DNA of 13,863 nt from Litorivivens sp041625575 (GCA_041625575.1 JBFJTG010000085.1:1-13863), one strand, 5' to 3'. Counted from the stretch's first letter, positions 6,612 to 13,701 are shown. The notes: a model not told the origin generated them from the sequence alone. Made by a program: numbers and translations.

Positions 6612-6929
6612 ATGGAATCAAATCAGGCCGTAACAGCCCTCGCCGCTCTTGCCCAAAACTCCCGACTCCTGCTGTTTCGCACTCTCGTTCAGCACGCGCC
6701 GGAGCCTATCAGCGCAGGCGAACTTTCGGCGAAACTGGCAATCCCAAAGGCGACGCTATCGTTTCACCTGAAAGAGCTTAGCCACGCCGGCCTGATCAGC
6801 GCCGAAGCCCTTGGTCGCCAGAAACTTTATAGGGCTAATCTTGATTCCATGAATACACTGATCGATTACCTGCTCGAAAATTGCTGCCAGGGCGAGCCCT
6901 GCGACAATTCCAGCCCTCGTTCATGCTAA
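6612..6929 (+). CDS. arsR: ArsR, ArsR/SmtB-family arsenic-responsive repressor
   Basis: This 105-residue winged-helix repressor presumably shuts off its own operon and releases DNA on binding As(III)/Sb(III). The core (residues 8-80) includes the recognition-helix region PISAGELSAKLAIPKATLSF, here split as PISAGEL (32-38) and KATLSFHLKEL (46-56), and the wing ending in GRQKLYRANL. The E. coli ELCVCDL metal site is absent from the corresponding helix. Instead cysteines cluster at the C-terminus: Cys91-Cys92, Cys97 and Cys105. This resembles the C-terminal three-cysteine site of the Acidithiobacillus ferrooxidans ArsR. The ATG at 6612 gives a normal N-terminus, but no convincing Shine-Dalgarno is present. 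It heads arsR-arsC-aqpS. Confidence 0.9.
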   Translation: MESNQAVTALAALAQNSRLLLFRTLVQHAPEPISAGELSAKLAIPKATLSFHLKELSHAGLISAEALGRQKLYRANLDSMNTLIDYLLENCCQGEPCDNSSPRSC

Positions 6930-6948
6930 TTAATATCAAGAGAAGCCA

Positions 6949-7434
6949 ATGCTCAACATACTCGTGCTCTGTACCGGCAATTCCGCTCGCTCGATTCTCG
7001 GCGAGGCGCTGCTCAATACACCTGAGCTAAACAAGGGCAAGTTCCGTGGTTTTAGCGCGGGCAGTCAGCCCCTTGGGCAAGTAAACCCCGGCGCCATTCG
7101 CCTGCTTTCGAGCTATGGCTACGATACGGATTGTTTTCACAGTAAATCCTGGGACGTTTTTAGTAGCGCCGAAGCCCCCGCCATCGATATCGTCATAACG
7201 GTCTGTGATAACGCAGCCAATGAAGCCTGCCCTCTGTTTTCCGGTGCGGCTATCAAGAGTCACTGGGGTTTACCCGACCCTGCCGCAGAGCCTTCAGAGC
7301 GAAGTGCAAAGGCCTTCGAGCAAGTCTATCAACGCTTGCGTGCGGGCATTGAACAGCTCGCAGCACTGCCTCTGGAAGCCCTGGCTAGCGCGGAGCTCAA
7401 AAGGGAACTCGAAAAAATTAGCGCTACCCTATGA
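6949..7434 (+). CDS. arsC: ArsC arsenate reductase, low-molecular-weight phosphatase type
   Basis: This enzyme reduces arsenate to arsenite in the cytoplasm. The 161-residue protein has the LMW tyrosine-phosphatase fold with P-loop CTGNSARS (Cys8 to Arg14, CX5R). A Cys pair in VITVCDNAANEACP (Cys86 and Cys94) fits the resolving relay of thioredoxin-type ArsC, and the general-acid loop is HWGLPDP with Asp110. FSAGSQPLGQVNP and FHSKSWDVF are typical of proteobacterial ArsC rather than of true phosphatases. AGAAG at 6941-6945 lies close to the ATG, 19 nt after arsR. Its last codons overlap the aqpS start as ATGA. Whether the electron donor is thioredoxin or glutaredoxin cannot be told from sequence alone. 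Confidence 0.93.
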   Translation: MLNILVLCTGNSARSILGEALLNTPELNKGKFRGFSAGSQPLGQVNPGAIRLLSSYGYDTDCFHSKSWDVFSSAEAPAIDIVITVCDNAANEACPLFSGAAIKSHWGLPDPAAEPSERSAKAFEQVYQRLRAGIEQLAALPLEALASAELKRELEKISATL

Positions 7435-8108
7435 TCGAACGCATAAGCATCGAGCAAGCCTTGGCGGAATTTTTCGGGACCGCGGTGCTGCTAGCGGCTG
7501 TTGTCGGTTCAGGGATTATGGGGGAAAACCTTGCGCAAGGTAACGCGGGTGTGGCACTACTGGCAAATTCCTTGGCCACGGGCGCCATCTTGTATGTTCT
7601 GATCGCCGCTCTGGCTCCCCTTAGCGGAGCCCATTTCAATCCGGCAGTAAGCTTGTGTTTTGTCATCGGCGGAAGGATGCCGCTGGCCCATCTACCAGCC
7701 TATATGGCACTACAATTTTCGGGCGCTTTTCTGGGCGTCGTAGCAGCTAATCTAATGTTCGACCTGCCGGCTATTTCGCTCTCCCTGAACGAGCGCTCCG
7801 GAGCCCATCTGTTACTCAGCGAATTTATAGCAACCTGTGGTTTATTGCTTACCATTATTCTGTTTATAAAACATAAGCCCGATGCCGTGCCGCTCGGCGT
7901 TGCGCTTTTTATTACCGGAGCCTACTGGTTTACCAGCTCAACCTCGTTCGCCAATCCGGCAGTGTCCTTTGCCCGAATATTCAGCGACAGCTTTACCGGT
8001 ATTGCCGCCTACAGCGCCCCCGCATTTATCGCCGCCCAAGCACTCGCTGCGGTATTAATCGGACTGGCGCTAGCGCGTAAAAAAACCGGGATCAGGAAAA
8101 GCGCTTAA
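7431..8108 (+). CDS. aqpS: AqpS-like MIP-family channel, probable arsenite exit channel
   Basis: This 225-residue major intrinsic protein has about six membrane segments and both half-helix signatures: GAHFNPAVS (NPA at 70-72) and SFANPAVSFAR (NPA at 175-177). In Sinorhizobium meliloti, AqpS sits in an ars operon in place of a pump and lets arsenite formed by ArsC flow out down its gradient; the same arrangement is seen here, so the role is inferred from context. The residue after the second NPA is Val178, where typical aquaporins have the selectivity-filter Arg, which points away from a water-selective pore. The ATG overlaps the arsC stop by four bases with no separate ribosome site, so it is translationally coupled. 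It converges on pilU with a 19-nt gap and no terminator I can see. Confidence 0.88.
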   Translation: MIERISIEQALAEFFGTAVLLAAVVGSGIMGENLAQGNAGVALLANSLATGAILYVLIAALAPLSGAHFNPAVSLCFVIGGRMPLAHLPAYMALQFSGAFLGVVAANLMFDLPAISLSLNERSGAHLLLSEFIATCGLLLTIILFIKHKPDAVPLGVALFITGAYWFTSSTSFANPAVSFARIFSDSFTGIAAYSAPAFIAAQALAAVLIGLALARKKTGIRKSA

Positions 8109-8127
8109 GAGACAGGAAGGCCTAACC

Positions 8128-9264
8128 TTAATGCATCCCGTCATCTTCAATTGGCATTTCTTCCAGAGACAAGGCAGCTCTGTCGTCGCCCTCTCCACCG
8201 GCAGAATTCGAGTCCAGCTTGATTCGCAAACGTAAATTATTCGCTGAATCAGCATTTTTTATTGCTTCGTCCAGAGAGATTCGCTCTTCCTTGAACAATT
8301 TAAACAAGGCCGAGTCGAAGGTCTGCATACCCAGACGCTCGGACTTTTCCATTATCTCTTTTATGCCATCCATCTCGCCGCGCAGAATTAACTCCTGAAT
8401 TGTCGGCGTTCCCAACAGAACTTCCACAGCGGCTGCGCGTTTACCATCGACCGTTCTTACCAAACGCTGGGATACAAAAGCGCGCATATTCATGGCGATA
8501 TCGGTGAGCAATTGGGTACGACGCTCTTCCGGAAAGAAGTTTATGATGCGATCCAGTGCCTGATTGGCATTATTGGCATGCAGCGTAGAGATCGCTAAAT
8601 GACCTGTTTCGGCAAAAGCCAGTGCATGCTCCATAGTTTCACGGTCGCGAATTTCACCGATCAGGATAACATCCGGCGCCTGCCGCAAGGTATTTTTGAG
8701 TGCCGCCGCAAAGGAACGTGTGTCCACACCAACTTCGCGCTGGTTGATAATGGACTTCTTGTGCCTGTGTACGAATTCGATGGGGTCTTCAATGGTGATA
8801 ATGTGACCGCCGCTATTGGTATTACGGTGGTCTATCAGTGCGGCAAGCGATGTGGATTTGCCACTGCCAGTACCACCCACAAACAGGACCAGACCGCGTT
8901 TCGCCATGATGACGTCTTTGAGTACTTCCGGCAGTCGCAGGTCATCAAATTGTGGAATCTCAGTAACAATGTTACGCGCCACGATGGAAACTTCGTTGCG
9001 CTGGCGAAAAATATTAATTCGAAAACGACCGACACCGTCAATGGAGATTGCGAGATTCATCTCAAGCTCATGCTCAAATGTCTCGCGCTGCTCCTCATCC
9101 ATAATACTATTGGCGATATCTTTAATGATACCTGCACCTAAAGGCTCCTTCCCCAGCGGTTTTAGCACCCCTTGAAATTTACCGCAGGGAGGAGCGCCCG
9201 TACTCAAATACAGATCGGAACCGTCATTTTTAGCCAGTACGCGAAGGTAGTCAGTGATATCCAT
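8128..9264 (-). CDS. pilU: PilU, type IV pilus retraction ATPase
   Basis: PilU is the PilT-dependent accessory retraction ATPase of twitching motility, a cytoplasmic hexamer of the secretion ATPase family. The 378-residue protein has an N-terminal PAS-like domain (about 1-100, GSDLYLSTG and GRFRINIFRQRN), Walker A GGTGSGKS (130-137), Asp box HIITIEDPIEF (154-164), Walker B ILIGEIRD (200-207) and His box TLHANN (227-232). The SANNLRLRIKL tail (340-350) and length near Pseudomonas PilU (382) distinguish it from PilT. The ATG at 9264 has AGGAA about 8 bases upstream. In Pseudomonas pilU follows pilT; here no pilT or other pilus gene is in the window. Upstream is the end of the aminotransferase operon, so it needs its own promoter in 9265-9420, which I could not place with confidence. 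Confidence 0.93.
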   Translation of the reverse strand: MDITDYLRVLAKNDGSDLYLSTGAPPCGKFQGVLKPLGKEPLGAGIIKDIANSIMDEEQRETFEHELEMNLAISIDGVGRFRINIFRQRNEVSIVARNIVTEIPQFDDLRLPEVLKDVIMAKRGLVLFVGGTGSGKSTSLAALIDHRNTNSGGHIITIEDPIEFVHRHKKSIINQREVGVDTRSFAAALKNTLRQAPDVILIGEIRDRETMEHALAFAETGHLAISTLHANNANQALDRIINFFPEERRTQLLTDIAMNMRAFVSQRLVRTVDGKRAAAVEVLLGTPTIQELILRGEMDGIKEIMEKSERLGMQTFDSALFKLFKEERISLDEAIKNADSANNLRLRIKLDSNSAGGEGDDRAALSLEEMPIEDDGMH

Positions 9265-9424
9265 TGCTACTATTCCTGCAAACTAAGGCCGCGCGACGCG
9301 AAACTTTCGACTACCAAGCTTTTCGAAAGCAAGCAAAGATAAAATCGTAGGGCCGGTGCCTATAATTAGAATCTGGGTGTGTCAGTGTAACTCAAGGCAA
9401 TTAGCTCATCACCTTGTAGAAAGC

Positions 9425-9442
9425 GCCCGAGTATACTCGGGC
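9425..9442 (-). terminator. Perfect palindrome after the aminotransferase gene, probable terminator hairpin
   Basis: GCCCGAGTATACTCGGGC is a perfect 18-bp palindrome (7-bp stem, TATA loop) beginning 8 bases past the aminotransferase stop codon. On the minus strand it is followed by GCTTTCT, a poor T-tract, so termination may be weak or Rho-assisted. The 186-bp gap it lies in (9265-9450) otherwise holds only the pilU upstream region. Confidence 0.5.
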
Positions 9443-9450
9443 ACCACGGC

Positions 9451-10617
9451 TTATGCCTGAGCCGCTCTAAGGGCAGCACCGCTCTCAAGGGTAAGCCCCT
9501 GGCCTATTAGCGTTGCTTCCAGCGCCGCGAGACAGGCCGCAACATTATCGGGCCGCGCACTGTGTCCCATCAGCCCAATACGCCAAACCTTACCCGCCAG
9601 AGCGCCAAGTCCAGCACCAATTTCCAGGTTAAATTCGCTCAGAAGTGATTGCCGAACTGCCGCTTCGTCAACACCTGCCGGCACTGTTACGGCATTGAGT
9701 TGAGGTAGCCTGTAGGCCTCGTCCACTAAAAAGCCAATACCCAGAGCCTCAAGACCGGCCGCCAGTGAAGCGTGCATGCTTGCATGGCGTTTCCAGGCGG
9801 CTTCCAAACCCTCTTCCTGCAAGAGCACAAGCGACTCATGAAGGCCATAAAGCGCATTGATTGGCGCAGTGTGGTGGTATGCCCGCTTGGCACCGCCGCC
9901 CCAGTAACCCATGACCAGATTCATATCAAGAAACCAGCTTTGCACGGGTGTTTTGCGGTTGCGAATACACTCTGCAGCTTGCTCGCTAAAGGTGACGGGC
10001 GACAGACCCGGCGTACAGGACAAACATTTTTGAGTACCCGAGTACACCGCGTCCAGGCCCCAATCGTCCACCCTCAATTCAACACCACCAAGCGAAGTCA
10101 CGGCATCAACAATTGTCATACAGTTATATTGTTTGGCCAGTGCCGCCAAAGTCTTGGCATCGGAACGAGCACCTGTGGAGGTTTCTGCGTGTACAAAGGC
10201 AAGAATTTTGGCATCAGGATTGGCTTTCAGTGCAGCCTCAACCTTATCCGGATCGACCGGCTTACCCCAATCGTCGTTTACCGTAACGGCGACAGCACCG
10301 CAGCGCGTCACGTTCTCAACCATGCGGTTGCCAAAAACGCCGTTGATGCAGACGACGGCTTTGTCACCGGGCTCCAGCAAGTTCGCAAAACAGGCTTCCA
10401 TGCCCGCTGAACCAGGCGCAGAAACAGGAAGCGTTAGCGCATTTTTTGTCTGAAAGGCGTACTGCAGGAGCTTCTTGATCTCGTCCATCATCTGTATAAA
10501 TTGAGGGTCAAGATGGCCAATAGTCGTTCTGCCCAGGGCTTCCAGAATGCGCGGATGAACATCCGAGGGTCCCGGCCCCATCAGGGTTCGTGCTATAGGC
10601 TTAAACGAGCCAATCAT
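9451..10617 (-). CDS. Class V PLP aminotransferase, alanine-glyoxylate / serine-pyruvate type
   Basis: This 388-residue PLP enzyme belongs to the serine-pyruvate/alanine-glyoxylate aminotransferase family (class V, fold type I). It probably converts glyoxylate to glycine with alanine or serine as donor. Visible are LMGPGPSDVHPRI near the N-terminus (12-24), the SAPGSAGMEA cofactor loop (67-76), HAETSTG (143-149), the pyridoxal-binding Asp171 in VDAVTSLGG, and the Schiff-base Lys197 in YSGTQKCLSCTPG. I start at the ATG at 10617 because an ideal AGGAG (10623-10627) lies 5 bases upstream. The in-frame GTG at 10623 overlaps that AGGAG and cannot use it. It is the last gene of a run with yadG, yadH and queF, 31 nt after queF. 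Donor and acceptor specificity is not readable. Confidence 0.9.
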   Translation of the reverse strand: MIGSFKPIARTLMGPGPSDVHPRILEALGRTTIGHLDPQFIQMMDEIKKLLQYAFQTKNALTLPVSAPGSAGMEACFANLLEPGDKAVVCINGVFGNRMVENVTRCGAVAVTVNDDWGKPVDPDKVEAALKANPDAKILAFVHAETSTGARSDAKTLAALAKQYNCMTIVDAVTSLGGVELRVDDWGLDAVYSGTQKCLSCTPGLSPVTFSEQAAECIRNRKTPVQSWFLDMNLVMGYWGGGAKRAYHHTAPINALYGLHESLVLLQEEGLEAAWKRHASMHASLAAGLEALGIGFLVDEAYRLPQLNAVTVPAGVDEAAVRQSLLSEFNLEIGAGLGALAGKVWRIGLMGHSARPDNVAACLAALEATLIGQGLTLESGAALRAAQA

Positions 10618-10622
10618 GATCA

Positions 10623-10627
10623 CTCCT
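10623..10627 (-). promoter_or_regulatory. Ribosome-binding site deciding the aminotransferase start
   Basis: AGGAG on the minus strand sits 5 bases before the ATG at 10617. A GTG two codons earlier shares bases with this site, so the ATG is the real start. Confidence 0.8.
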
Positions 10628-10648
10628 CTCAGTTAAAAGGTTTTGCGC

Positions 10649-11476
10649 CTACTGGCGCGGTAAACGACTAAAGGGTCTTCTTTCTTCGTGGGTCGAGCGC
10701 AATGGATTGATATCCAAACCACCACGTCGGGTATAGCGTGCATAGACTGTCAGCTTTTCCGGCTTGGCAAGCTCAGCTATATCCGCAAATATTCGCTCTA
10801 CGCATTGCTCGTGAAATTCATCGTTATTTCTGTAGGACAGCAAATAGCCGAGCAAAGCCTCAGGCTCAGGCAAGTTACCGCTGATTTCAACCTCCACTGT
10901 CGCCCAGTCAGGCTGCCCGGTAACCGGACAGCGTGATCGGAACAGATTACTGTAGTATTTTTCGCTTCCTTTTACATCTGAAAAAGACAGTAATCCGGCA
11001 TTCGGCTCGGCCGCTAATTCCGGCACCTCCAAATCGTCCAGACAACGTCCTACGGGCCTTTGCACTTGCAATGTTTTTTGCCACTCCTCGGGAGCGTAAA
11101 GGTTCACCGAGACTTTACTACCAGCGACCGCAGCCAGATCGACTTTCAAGACCTGTTCTACCGCAGCCGCCGAATCAAAGCGCGTCTGATTAAACGAATT
11201 CAAATAGAGCTTAAACGACTTCGACTCAATCATATTCGGAGAATCAAAGGGAAACTCGAATTGCGCGCAGGCGACCTGAGGTTTACCGCTCGCGTTGAGC
11301 CACGAAAGTTCGTAGGCGTTCCAAAGGTCGCTGCCGGTTACGGGCAACAACTGAAAGGCGAGATTCTGCCGCCCAATGGCACGCGATATCCCCTGCAATT
11401 GGGCCGGATCGTAGGCCTCGGGATAGTCAACGGACTTTCCCAGTGACAGACTCGCATAATCCGTTTTTTCTTTCAT
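10649..11476 (-). CDS. queF: QueF, NADPH-dependent 7-cyano-7-deazaguanine reductase
   Basis: QueF reduces the nitrile preQ0 to the amine preQ1, a committed step of queuosine synthesis; queuosine then occupies position 34 of GUN-anticodon tRNAs. The 275-residue protein is the long, two-domain (YqeF) form found in proteobacteria. The N-terminal half carries the substrate/NADPH-binding ESKSFKLYLNSFNQT (84-98). The C-terminal half carries the catalytic FRSRCPVTGQPDW with Cys183 and Asp190, and FHEQC (221-225). It begins 4 bases after the yadH stop, with a GGGGA very close to the ATG, so coupling to yadH translation is likely. A small perfect hairpin (10645-10658) spans its stop codon. No other que gene lies in the window. 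Confidence 0.96.
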   Translation of the reverse strand: MKEKTDYASLSLGKSVDYPEAYDPAQLQGISRAIGRQNLAFQLLPVTGSDLWNAYELSWLNASGKPQVACAQFEFPFDSPNMIESKSFKLYLNSFNQTRFDSAAAVEQVLKVDLAAVAGSKVSVNLYAPEEWQKTLQVQRPVGRCLDDLEVPELAAEPNAGLLSFSDVKGSEKYYSNLFRSRCPVTGQPDWATVEVEISGNLPEPEALLGYLLSYRNNDEFHEQCVERIFADIAELAKPEKLTVYARYTRRGGLDINPLRSTHEERRPFSRLPRQ

Positions 11477-11480
11477 TCCC

Positions 11481-12254
11481 CTACTGCCTCAAGCGTTTGC
11501 TATTGGCCAACAAATACATGCAGTAAACGTAAGCAGCCAGGGTGAAGCACAATACCATGACAAAAGCCCAGGTCACATTCACATCGGAAACCCCCAGAAT
11601 GCCATAGCGAAATGCATTCACGATATATAGCATGGGGTTGAGGTGCGACACGTTAGCCCAGAATTCGGGCAGCATATCGATCGAGTAAAAGACACCGCCG
11701 AGATAGGTCAGCGGCGTTAGTACGAATACGGGTACGATGGACACGTCATCAAAATTGTTGGCAAACACTGCGTTAACAAATCCCGCCAAAGAGAAGAAAA
11801 CCGAGGTCAAGGCAACAATCGCTATGGTTATCCAAATATTATGTATGTGCAGCTCGGTGAACAATAAAGAGAGCAGCGTTACGATAAATCCGACCAATAA
11901 GCCTCGCGCCACCCCGCCAACCACGTAGCCCCACAATATAATGCTGTTCGACATGGGTGAAACAAGAATTTCCTCTATAAAACGCTGAAATTTTGCACCA
12001 AAAAAAGACGATACAACGTTAGAGTAGGCGTTCGTCACCACCGCCATCATCACAAGCCCGGGCACTACAAACTGGATGTAACTGAAGCCACCCATTTGGC
12101 CAATGCGTGAGCCGATCAGCGTGCCAAAAATAACAAAATACAATGTCATGGTGATTGCTGGCGGCAATAGTGTTTGCATCCAGATACGGAGAAAACGGCG
12201 CACTTCCTTGCGAACGATAGTCATGAAGGCGATCCACTGCTCAGTCACACTCAT
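11481..12254 (-). CDS. yadH: YadH-like ABC-2 transporter permease
   Basis: This is the membrane half of an ABC-2 exporter. The 257-residue protein has an N-terminal amphipathic stretch (RKEVRRFLRIWMQTLLPP, 15-32), about six hydrophobic segments, and the ABC-2 signature region around FYSIDMLPEFWANVSHLNPM (167-187, one residue split omitted). Length and sequence match E. coli YadH (256). Its start codon overlaps the stop of the ATPase gene by four bases (ATGA on the minus strand), so the two are made together. The E. coli YadGH substrate is not established as far as I know, and the sequence gives no clue to it. Confidence 0.92.
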   Translation of the reverse strand: MSVTEQWIAFMTIVRKEVRRFLRIWMQTLLPPAITMTLYFVIFGTLIGSRIGQMGGFSYIQFVVPGLVMMAVVTNAYSNVVSSFFGAKFQRFIEEILVSPMSNSIILWGYVVGGVARGLLVGFIVTLLSLLFTELHIHNIWITIAIVALTSVFFSLAGFVNAVFANNFDDVSIVPVFVLTPLTYLGGVFYSIDMLPEFWANVSHLNPMLYIVNAFRYGILGVSDVNVTWAFVMVLCFTLAAYVYCMYLLANSKRLRQ

Positions 12255-13174
12255 TTCGCACTCCCTTGAGCCAACAAGCCCACAAATAATTCCTCCAGTC
12301 GATTCGCTTTGTTGCGCATACTGGCAACTTCCAATCCGAGCTCGGATAACTTCTCAAAGACCTTGTTCAGGCTACTCGCTTTCTCTACCACTAATTCAAA
12401 GGAGTGCTCGTCAACTCGATGAGTCTCATACCCTTCCACCTCGAGCTCTGCAGGAAGCTCACCAATGACATCAAAGATAAACACCTCACGCTGAAGCTGC
12501 TTCAATAAGCCTTTCATGTTGGTATCTTTGATAATGAGGCCTTCGTCAATGATGCCTATGTGACGACAGAGACTTTCGGCTTCCTCAAGATAGTGAGTGG
12601 TCAGAATAATCGTAATACCCTGCTTATTGATCTCTCGCAGAAATTCCCACATCGAGCGTCGCAGCTCAATATCCACCCCCGCAGTGGGCTCATCCAGTAT
12701 CAGCAGCTTTGGTTCATGAATCAGAGCTCTCGCAATCATCAGGCGCCGTTTCATACCACCTGAGAGCATGCGCGCTGCATCGCGACGCTTGTCCCACAAG
12801 CCCAACTTCTTAAGATATTTTTCGGCGCGCTCGCCAGCGAGCTGGCGCGGGAGACCGTAATAGCCGGCCTGATTCGTCACGATATCCCAGACCGACTCGA
12901 AATTGGAGAAGTTGAATTCCTGAGGCACCAAACCGATAAACTTCTTGGCTTCCGCGGCTTCGTTCGTAATCGACTTGCCAAAAACGTGTACTTCGCCGGC
13001 GGTTTTCTTTACCAATGAACTGATAATACCGATTGTTGTCGACTTACCGGCACCGTTCGGCCCCAGCAAGGCATAAAAATCCCCCTCGGCAACATCCAGA
13101 TCAATGCCTTTTAAGGCTTCGAAGCCGTTGTCGTAAGTTTTTCGAAGCCCTCTGATCGATAAAGCTTTCGTCAT
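12251..13174 (-). CDS. yadG: YadG-like ABC transporter ATPase
   Basis: This is the nucleotide-binding half of the YadGH exporter. The 307-residue protein aligns with E. coli YadG (308) along its length: Walker A GPNGAGKS (38-45), Q-loop VPQEFNF (83-89), signature LSGGMKRR (137-144), Walker B LLILDEP (157-163), D-loop AGVD and switch His194. A C-terminal extension ends with SMRNKANRLEELFVGL, also present in E. coli. I start at the ATG at 13174, which gives MTKALSIRGLRKTY like the homolog. The frame is open to an ATG at 13285, but the extra 37 residues are basic, unlike any ABC N-terminus, and consume the divergent promoter region. It is the first gene of the presumed yadG-yadH-queF-aminotransferase operon. 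Confidence 0.94.
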   Translation of the reverse strand: MTKALSIRGLRKTYDNGFEALKGIDLDVAEGDFYALLGPNGAGKSTTIGIISSLVKKTAGEVHVFGKSITNEAAEAKKFIGLVPQEFNFSNFESVWDIVTNQAGYYGLPRQLAGERAEKYLKKLGLWDKRRDAARMLSGGMKRRLMIARALIHEPKLLILDEPTAGVDIELRRSMWEFLREINKQGITIILTTHYLEEAESLCRHIGIIDEGLIIKDTNMKGLLKQLQREVFIFDVIGELPAELEVEGYETHRVDEHSFELVVEKASSLNKVFEKLSELGLEVASMRNKANRLEELFVGLLAQGSAK

Positions 13175-13249
13175 CCGTTGCAACCTGTAATGTTTAGTAA
13201 GCCTGTCGCGGACAGCCACGGTGCTATCCGAACTGCGAAGCCGCCTATT

Positions 13250-13279
13250 TTGCCACGGTAGCGACCTGTCCGATACACT
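13250..13279 (+). promoter_or_regulatory. Candidate promoter of the downstream hypothetical gene
   Basis: TTGCCA (13250-13255) and TACACT (13274-13279) are 18 bases apart and would start transcription near 13286. That leaves a short leader containing AGGGA at 13299-13303, 5 bases before the GTG start. The -10 box is mediocre. Confidence 0.4.
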
Positions 13280-13308
13280 GGGCACTGACTCAGCCAGCAG
13301 GGATAACC

Positions 13309-13701
13309 GTGATTAATCGTTATAACTACCACCTCCAGTTGTTTGATGCTCTGGATAAATTATTGAGTGAGTTTCTGGAAAAAGATCCGGACCACGATAA
13401 GCAGAGTCGTGAGGAAATCGCTGAAATGCTCAGCGAGCTGCGTACAACAATGCATGACCGGAGTGACTATGTTGACGCGGGACAGAGGCTGCTATGCCGC
13501 TTGGTTAGCCACTTTCCGGCCTTGACGCCCCACATCCAGCGCGACCTGTTTTGGTTTTACGGCGGTGATTGCCTGCACTTTCTGGGTGACGAGGAGATGG
13601 AAAAATTCCAGCTTCTGGAAGAGAAATTCTACGAAGTATCCCAGTCTACTGAGACAGCAGATTACGCCGATATTCGCGCCCAGGTATTTGGTCTGCATTA
13701 A
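13309..13701 (+). CDS. Conserved hypothetical protein
   Basis: I do not recognise a function. The 130-residue product is soluble, acidic and mostly helical by composition, with no signal peptide, membrane segment or cysteine cluster. Its most distinctive part is an aromatic, acidic stretch, RDLFWFYGGDCLHF (78-91) followed by DEEMEKFQLLEE (94-105), which looks like the conserved core of a small gammaproteobacterial family. The start is a GTG at 13309, supported by AGGGA 5 bases upstream and by the natural-looking N-terminus MINRYNYHLQLFDALDKLL. It is divergent from yadG and followed by a bidirectional terminator, so it is probably transcribed alone. Confidence 0.75.
   Translation: MINRYNYHLQLFDALDKLLSEFLEKDPDHDKQSREEIAEMLSELRTTMHDRSDYVDAGQRLLCRLVSHFPALTPHIQRDLFWFYGGDCLHFLGDEEMEKFQLLEEKFYEVSQSTETADYADIRAQVFGLH

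Noticed and set aside
5626..8127. Arsenic cassette with nuclease-like gene as a mobile island
   Set aside because: No integrase, IS ends, flanking direct repeats or obvious shift in base composition were seen.
8599..9141. 180-codon open frame on the plus strand inside pilU
   Set aside because: It is antisense to strongly conserved ATPase motifs, has no ribosome site, and its product resembles no protein family.
9338..9366. Perfect TATAAT at 9361-9366 on the plus strand as a small-RNA promoter, with the palindrome at 9425 as its terminator
   Set aside because: There is no acceptable -35 box at the right distance and no T-run after the palindrome, so an RNA gene cannot be supported.
9772..10410. 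212-codon open frame on the plus strand inside the aminotransferase gene
   Set aside because: It is a shadow of the conserved PLP enzyme on the opposite strand.
13175..13285. 37-residue N-terminal extension of the YadG-like ATPase from an upstream ATG
   Set aside because: The extension is basic and unlike ABC N-termini, the ATG at 13174 aligns with E. coli YadG, and the region is needed for the divergent promoters.
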